NCBI RefSeq assembly: GCF_002868735.1
Contig: NZ_CP025611.1
Location: 2,536,501-2,600,500, forward strand
Direction: 5' to 3'
From: Niveispirillum cyanobacteriorum
Lineage (GTDB): Bacteria; Pseudomonadota; Alphaproteobacteria; Azospirillales; Azospirillaceae
Length of the DNA: 64,000 nucleotides
Positions within the stretch are counted from its first letter, which is position 1. The number at the start of each line of letters is the position of its first letter. Positions 62,019 through 64,000 of the stretch are shown here, piece by piece. The notes beneath the pieces are model-generated. The model was not told where the DNA came from, did not search any database, and was given only the letters and a program-made list of their open reading frames with translations. Position numbers and translations under genes: made by a program.

Positions 62019-62945
62019 ATGATCCGGCTGATCCCCGCCCTTCTGGCTTTCCTGCTGCTGCTGGCGCCAGCACGGGCAGAATTGCTGGACGCGACACCGC
62101 GCACGGCGGTGATGTCGGCCTTCGCGCCAGAACTTGTCACCCTGCTGGCCAGTACCAAGGATAAGAAGGTGATCTCTGTGCATGGCGTGGATTTCACGCT
62201 GGGCACATTGGCAGGACGCCCAGTGGTGCTGGTCCTGTCGGGCGTCAGCATGGTGAATGCCGCCATGACAACGCAGATGCTGCTTGACCGGTTCAAGGTC
62301 GACGCCTTGCTGTTCAGCGGCATTGCCGGCGGTCTTGACCCGCATCTGCATATTGGTGACGTGGCCGTGCCCCGCCGCTGGGGCCAATATTTGGAAAGTC
62401 ATTTCGTACGCGAAGGCGCGGACGGAACCCTGAAGCCCGTGCCCTGGGCCAGCCTGCCTTATCCCGCCTATGGCGTGATCCAGCCCTCCAACGCCTATGT
62501 CCGCGTACCTGGAAAGGCCGAACCAATCCGTAAATTCTGGTTCGAGGCGGATGCCGGTCTGATGGCCTTGGCCGAAAAGGCGGTGGCCGGGGTGAAGTTG
62601 GACAAGTGCGCTGCAAACAAGACCTGCCTTGAGACAAGTCCCAAGATTGTCATGGGTGGGGACGGGGTGTCGGGCCCCGCCTTCATGGACAATGCCGGCT
62701 GGCGCGCCTATCTGAACGGCACCATCGGGGCCAAGGTGGTGGATATGGAAAGTGCCGCCGTGGCGCTGGTCGCTGAACAGAATGGCGTGCCCTACATCAT
62801 CTTCCGGTCCGTGTCCGATCTGGCCGGCGCCGACCCGGATGAAAACCGCATCCCAACATTCATGGCTTTGGCCTCCAGCAACGCTGCCAAGCTGGTGACG
62901 GCGATGCTGGCGGTTATGCCAATCACCGCGCCGCCTGCTCCATGA
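62019..62945 (+). CDS. Exported phosphorylase-superfamily nucleosidase (MTA/SAH nucleosidase-like)
   Basis: The 308-residue product has a signal peptide ([20 protein letters not shown]) followed by a PNP/UDP phosphorylase-superfamily domain: [70 protein letters not shown] with the catalytic-type residues. It resembles 5'-methylthioadenosine/S-adenosylhomocysteine nucleosidase, but it is secreted, unlike the cytoplasmic enzyme. The last 23 bases overlap the convergent PCD gene. Confidence 0.8.
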   Translation: MIRLIPALLAFLLLLAPARAELLDATPRTAVMSAFAPELVTLLASTKDKKVISVHGVDFTLGTLAGRPVVLVLSGVSMVNAAMTTQMLLDRFKVDALLFSGIAGGLDPHLHIGDVAVPRRWGQYLESHFVREGADGTLKPVPWASLPYPAYGVIQPSNAYVRVPGKAEPIRKFWFEADAGLMALAEKAVAGVKLDKCAANKTCLETSPKIVMGGDGVSGPAFMDNAGWRAYLNGTIGAKVVDMESAAVALVAEQNGVPYIIFRSVSDLAGADPDENRIPTFMALASSNAAKLVTAMLAVMPITAPPAP

Positions 62946-63234
62946 AGGTTGCCATCTCAATGTCCAGGCGGCTGATACCCCCGACATCGTGGGTGTTCAG
63001 CGTGACGTCGACGCGGTTATAGACATTGAACCATTCGGGATGGTGGTCGATCTTGTCGGCCAGGATGGCGACGCGCGTCATGAAGCCGAACGCTTCGTTG
63101 AAGTCCTTGAAACGGAAGGTCTTCACGATGGCGGCCTGATCGGCACGCAGGGTCCAGCCGGGCAGGGACCCCAGAGACGCCGTCACGGCATCATTGTCCA
63201 GTTTCGGCGGGCGGCCGGTTTGGGCTTGCGTCAT
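62923..63234 (-). CDS. phhB: 4a-hydroxytetrahydrobiopterin dehydratase (PCD/DCoH)
   Basis: Pterin-4a-carbinolamine dehydratase recycles tetrahydrobiopterin after aromatic hydroxylation. The 103-residue product has the family pattern [62 protein letters not shown], with the active-site HHPEW. The ATG at 63234 has a strong AGGAGGAAG upstream. phhA is not seen, so the pterin partner may be elsewhere, or the family may act as a coactivator. It overlaps the 3' end of the nucleosidase gene. Confidence 0.93.
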   Translation of the reverse strand: MTQAQTGRPPKLDNDAVTASLGSLPGWTLRADQAAIVKTFRFKDFNEAFGFMTRVAILADKIDHHPEWFNVYNRVDVTLNTHDVGGISRLDIEMATFMEQAAR

Positions 63235-63338
63235 CTCTTCCTCCTGATCAGGATTTGTTGGCCTGTAGGTGGACCGGGGCGGCGGCGGCGTCAAGCCGCC
63301 ATCGCCCACCCGACACCCTTTGTCCTAACCGGTATCTC

Positions 63339-63746
63339 ATGACGTCGCTTCGCCGCTTCACCACCGCCCCGACCCTGGCAGAGATGGAAATCATCGCCGC
63401 CCGCGCCGCCGACAGCATTCCCGATGCGCTGCGTACCCATGTGCGCAATGTCCTGATCCGGGTGGAGGATTTTCCGGACGAGGAGACGGAACGGGAAATG
63501 GGCCTGGAAAGCCCGTTCGACCTGCTGGGCCTTTACCGTGGTGTGGGCATGCCCTGGCAGAGCGTGACCCAGCCGCGCCTGGAGCCGGACCTGATCTTTC
63601 TCTATCGCCGGCCCATCCTGGATTACTGGTGCGAGACGGGGGAGGATCTGGACCATCTGGTCCGCCATGTCCTGATCCATGAGATCGGGCATCATTTCGG
63701 CTTCAGCGACGCCGATATGGAGGCACTGGAGGCGGAGACCGAGTAA
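63339..63746 (+). CDS. Zincin-like metallopeptidase family protein
   Basis: The 135-residue product contains RHVLIHEIGHHFGFSDADMEALE, the HExxHxxxxxD zinc motif, and a conserved N-terminal block SPFDLLGLYRGVGMP. This is the PF06262-type (formerly DUF1025) metallopeptidase family, small soluble zinc proteins of unknown substrate. The start at 63339 puts the conserved block at a normal distance. It is divergent from the PCD gene and reads out toward the window end. Confidence 0.88.
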   Translation: MTSLRRFTTAPTLAEMEIIAARAADSIPDALRTHVRNVLIRVEDFPDEETEREMGLESPFDLLGLYRGVGMPWQSVTQPRLEPDLIFLYRRPILDYWCETGEDLDHLVRHVLIHEIGHHFGFSDADMEALEAETE

Positions 63747-64000
63747 TCGGCGCCCGCGGCATGCCGTCCGCATTTCAATCGTGCAGACTGAATATTCATA
63801 AGGCGCGAGCCTGACTTCCTATAAACCGGGCCGGCAATGTTGGAATCCCGGAGCAACGCTTATGCCTGCTAGCCGGTGTTTGGCGGCCTCCAGAAATGAT
63901 CCATAAGCCACGCACCGGGAGAGATGCGCCCCTGGTCGGTCCCGCCTGTGGTCCGCCCGATGGGCCCCGACCAGTGCAACTTACCCAAGATTGATTTTGA
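63747..64000 (+). other. Gene-free window end with a strong stem structure
   Basis: No gene can be assigned in the last 254 bp. A 8-bp perfect inverted repeat, CTGGTCGG (63932-63939) and CCGACCAG (63967-63974), encloses a GCCC-GAT-GGGC hairpin (63955-63965). It looks like a structured leader or terminator, but the downstream gene lies outside the window, so I cannot name it. Confidence 0.4.

Noticed and set aside
60034-62097. A 687-residue - strand frame opposite the second DUF885 gene
   Set aside because: Shadow of the DUF885 coding strand; composition is rich in His, Gly and Gln with no domain.

Overview
The window is GC-rich chromosomal DNA of an alphaproteobacterium, most likely a member of the Rhodospirillales (Azospirillaceae-like; lineage is my inference from gene order and families, not a database match). 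The evidence is the alphaproteobacterial origin-proximal gene set (DUF3576 lipoprotein-leuS-lptE-holA, parB-parA-rsmG-mnmG-mnmE, hemE, ppsR-maf-aroE-coaE-dnaQ), an FnrN-type Fnr, a ScfR-type regulator beside isocitrate lyase, and NifU-, DUF6489- and PCD-type small genes. I see no rRNA, tRNA, CRISPR, insertion sequence or prophage.

1-10.4 kb holds housekeeping genes: the end of a membrane protein, rbfA-truB, a Kef-type antiporter divergent from a small XRE regulator with a palindrome between them, an RlmI-type methyltransferase, an Fnr regulator with an Fnr box in its leader, a nitronate monooxygenase, lysC and ubiG. 10.5-20 kb holds a large periplasmic beta-propeller diguanylate cyclase, a beta-carbonic anhydrase, lolA, a PuuD-like amidotransferase, and a divergent pair made of a ScfR regulator with a DUF3052-like partner and aceA. 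20-28 kb carries ilvD, an MFS transporter, exonuclease III, a sensor histidine kinase, an alpha/beta hydrolase and a GT4 glycosyltransferase.

28-64 kb is the replication-origin neighbourhood. leuS is flanked by two structured RNA regions that touch the Shine-Dalgarno sequences of leuS and lptE. parA-parB lie with rsmG-mnmG and mnmE. Five parS-like 16-mers (two perfect) lie between 37.3 and 60.0 kb. A DnaA-box cluster beside an AT-rich stretch between hemE and ppsR (about 55.9-56.3 kb) is the best oriC candidate. Between mnmE and hemE, where many alphaproteobacteria carry rho and hemJ, there is instead about 14 kb of unrelated genes: a ferredoxin, DUF6489, YyaL-like, dienelactone hydrolase, quinone oxidoreductase, DUF885 peptidase, gshB, SirB1, TetR, a SugE/Gdx guanidinium exporter with a guanidine-II riboswitch, ihfB, RutE-like, Bax-like and Nfu. 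hemE is followed by a ferrochelatase homologue that has lost the catalytic histidine motif.

Noteworthy signals outside genes are: a three-copy intergenic palindromic repeat family (copies near 0.38, 5.5 and 19.4 kb), the guanidine-II riboswitch with a second Shine-Dalgarno-pairing hairpin, a 17-bp inverted repeat enclosing two hairpins between leuS and lptE, tandem repeats upstream of aceA, and palindromic operator candidates at the Kef/XRE, TetR and sugE/ihfB promoters. I found no unambiguous new defence or mobile system. The most novel-looking elements are the leuS/lptE leader structures, the degenerate HemH and the repeat family.
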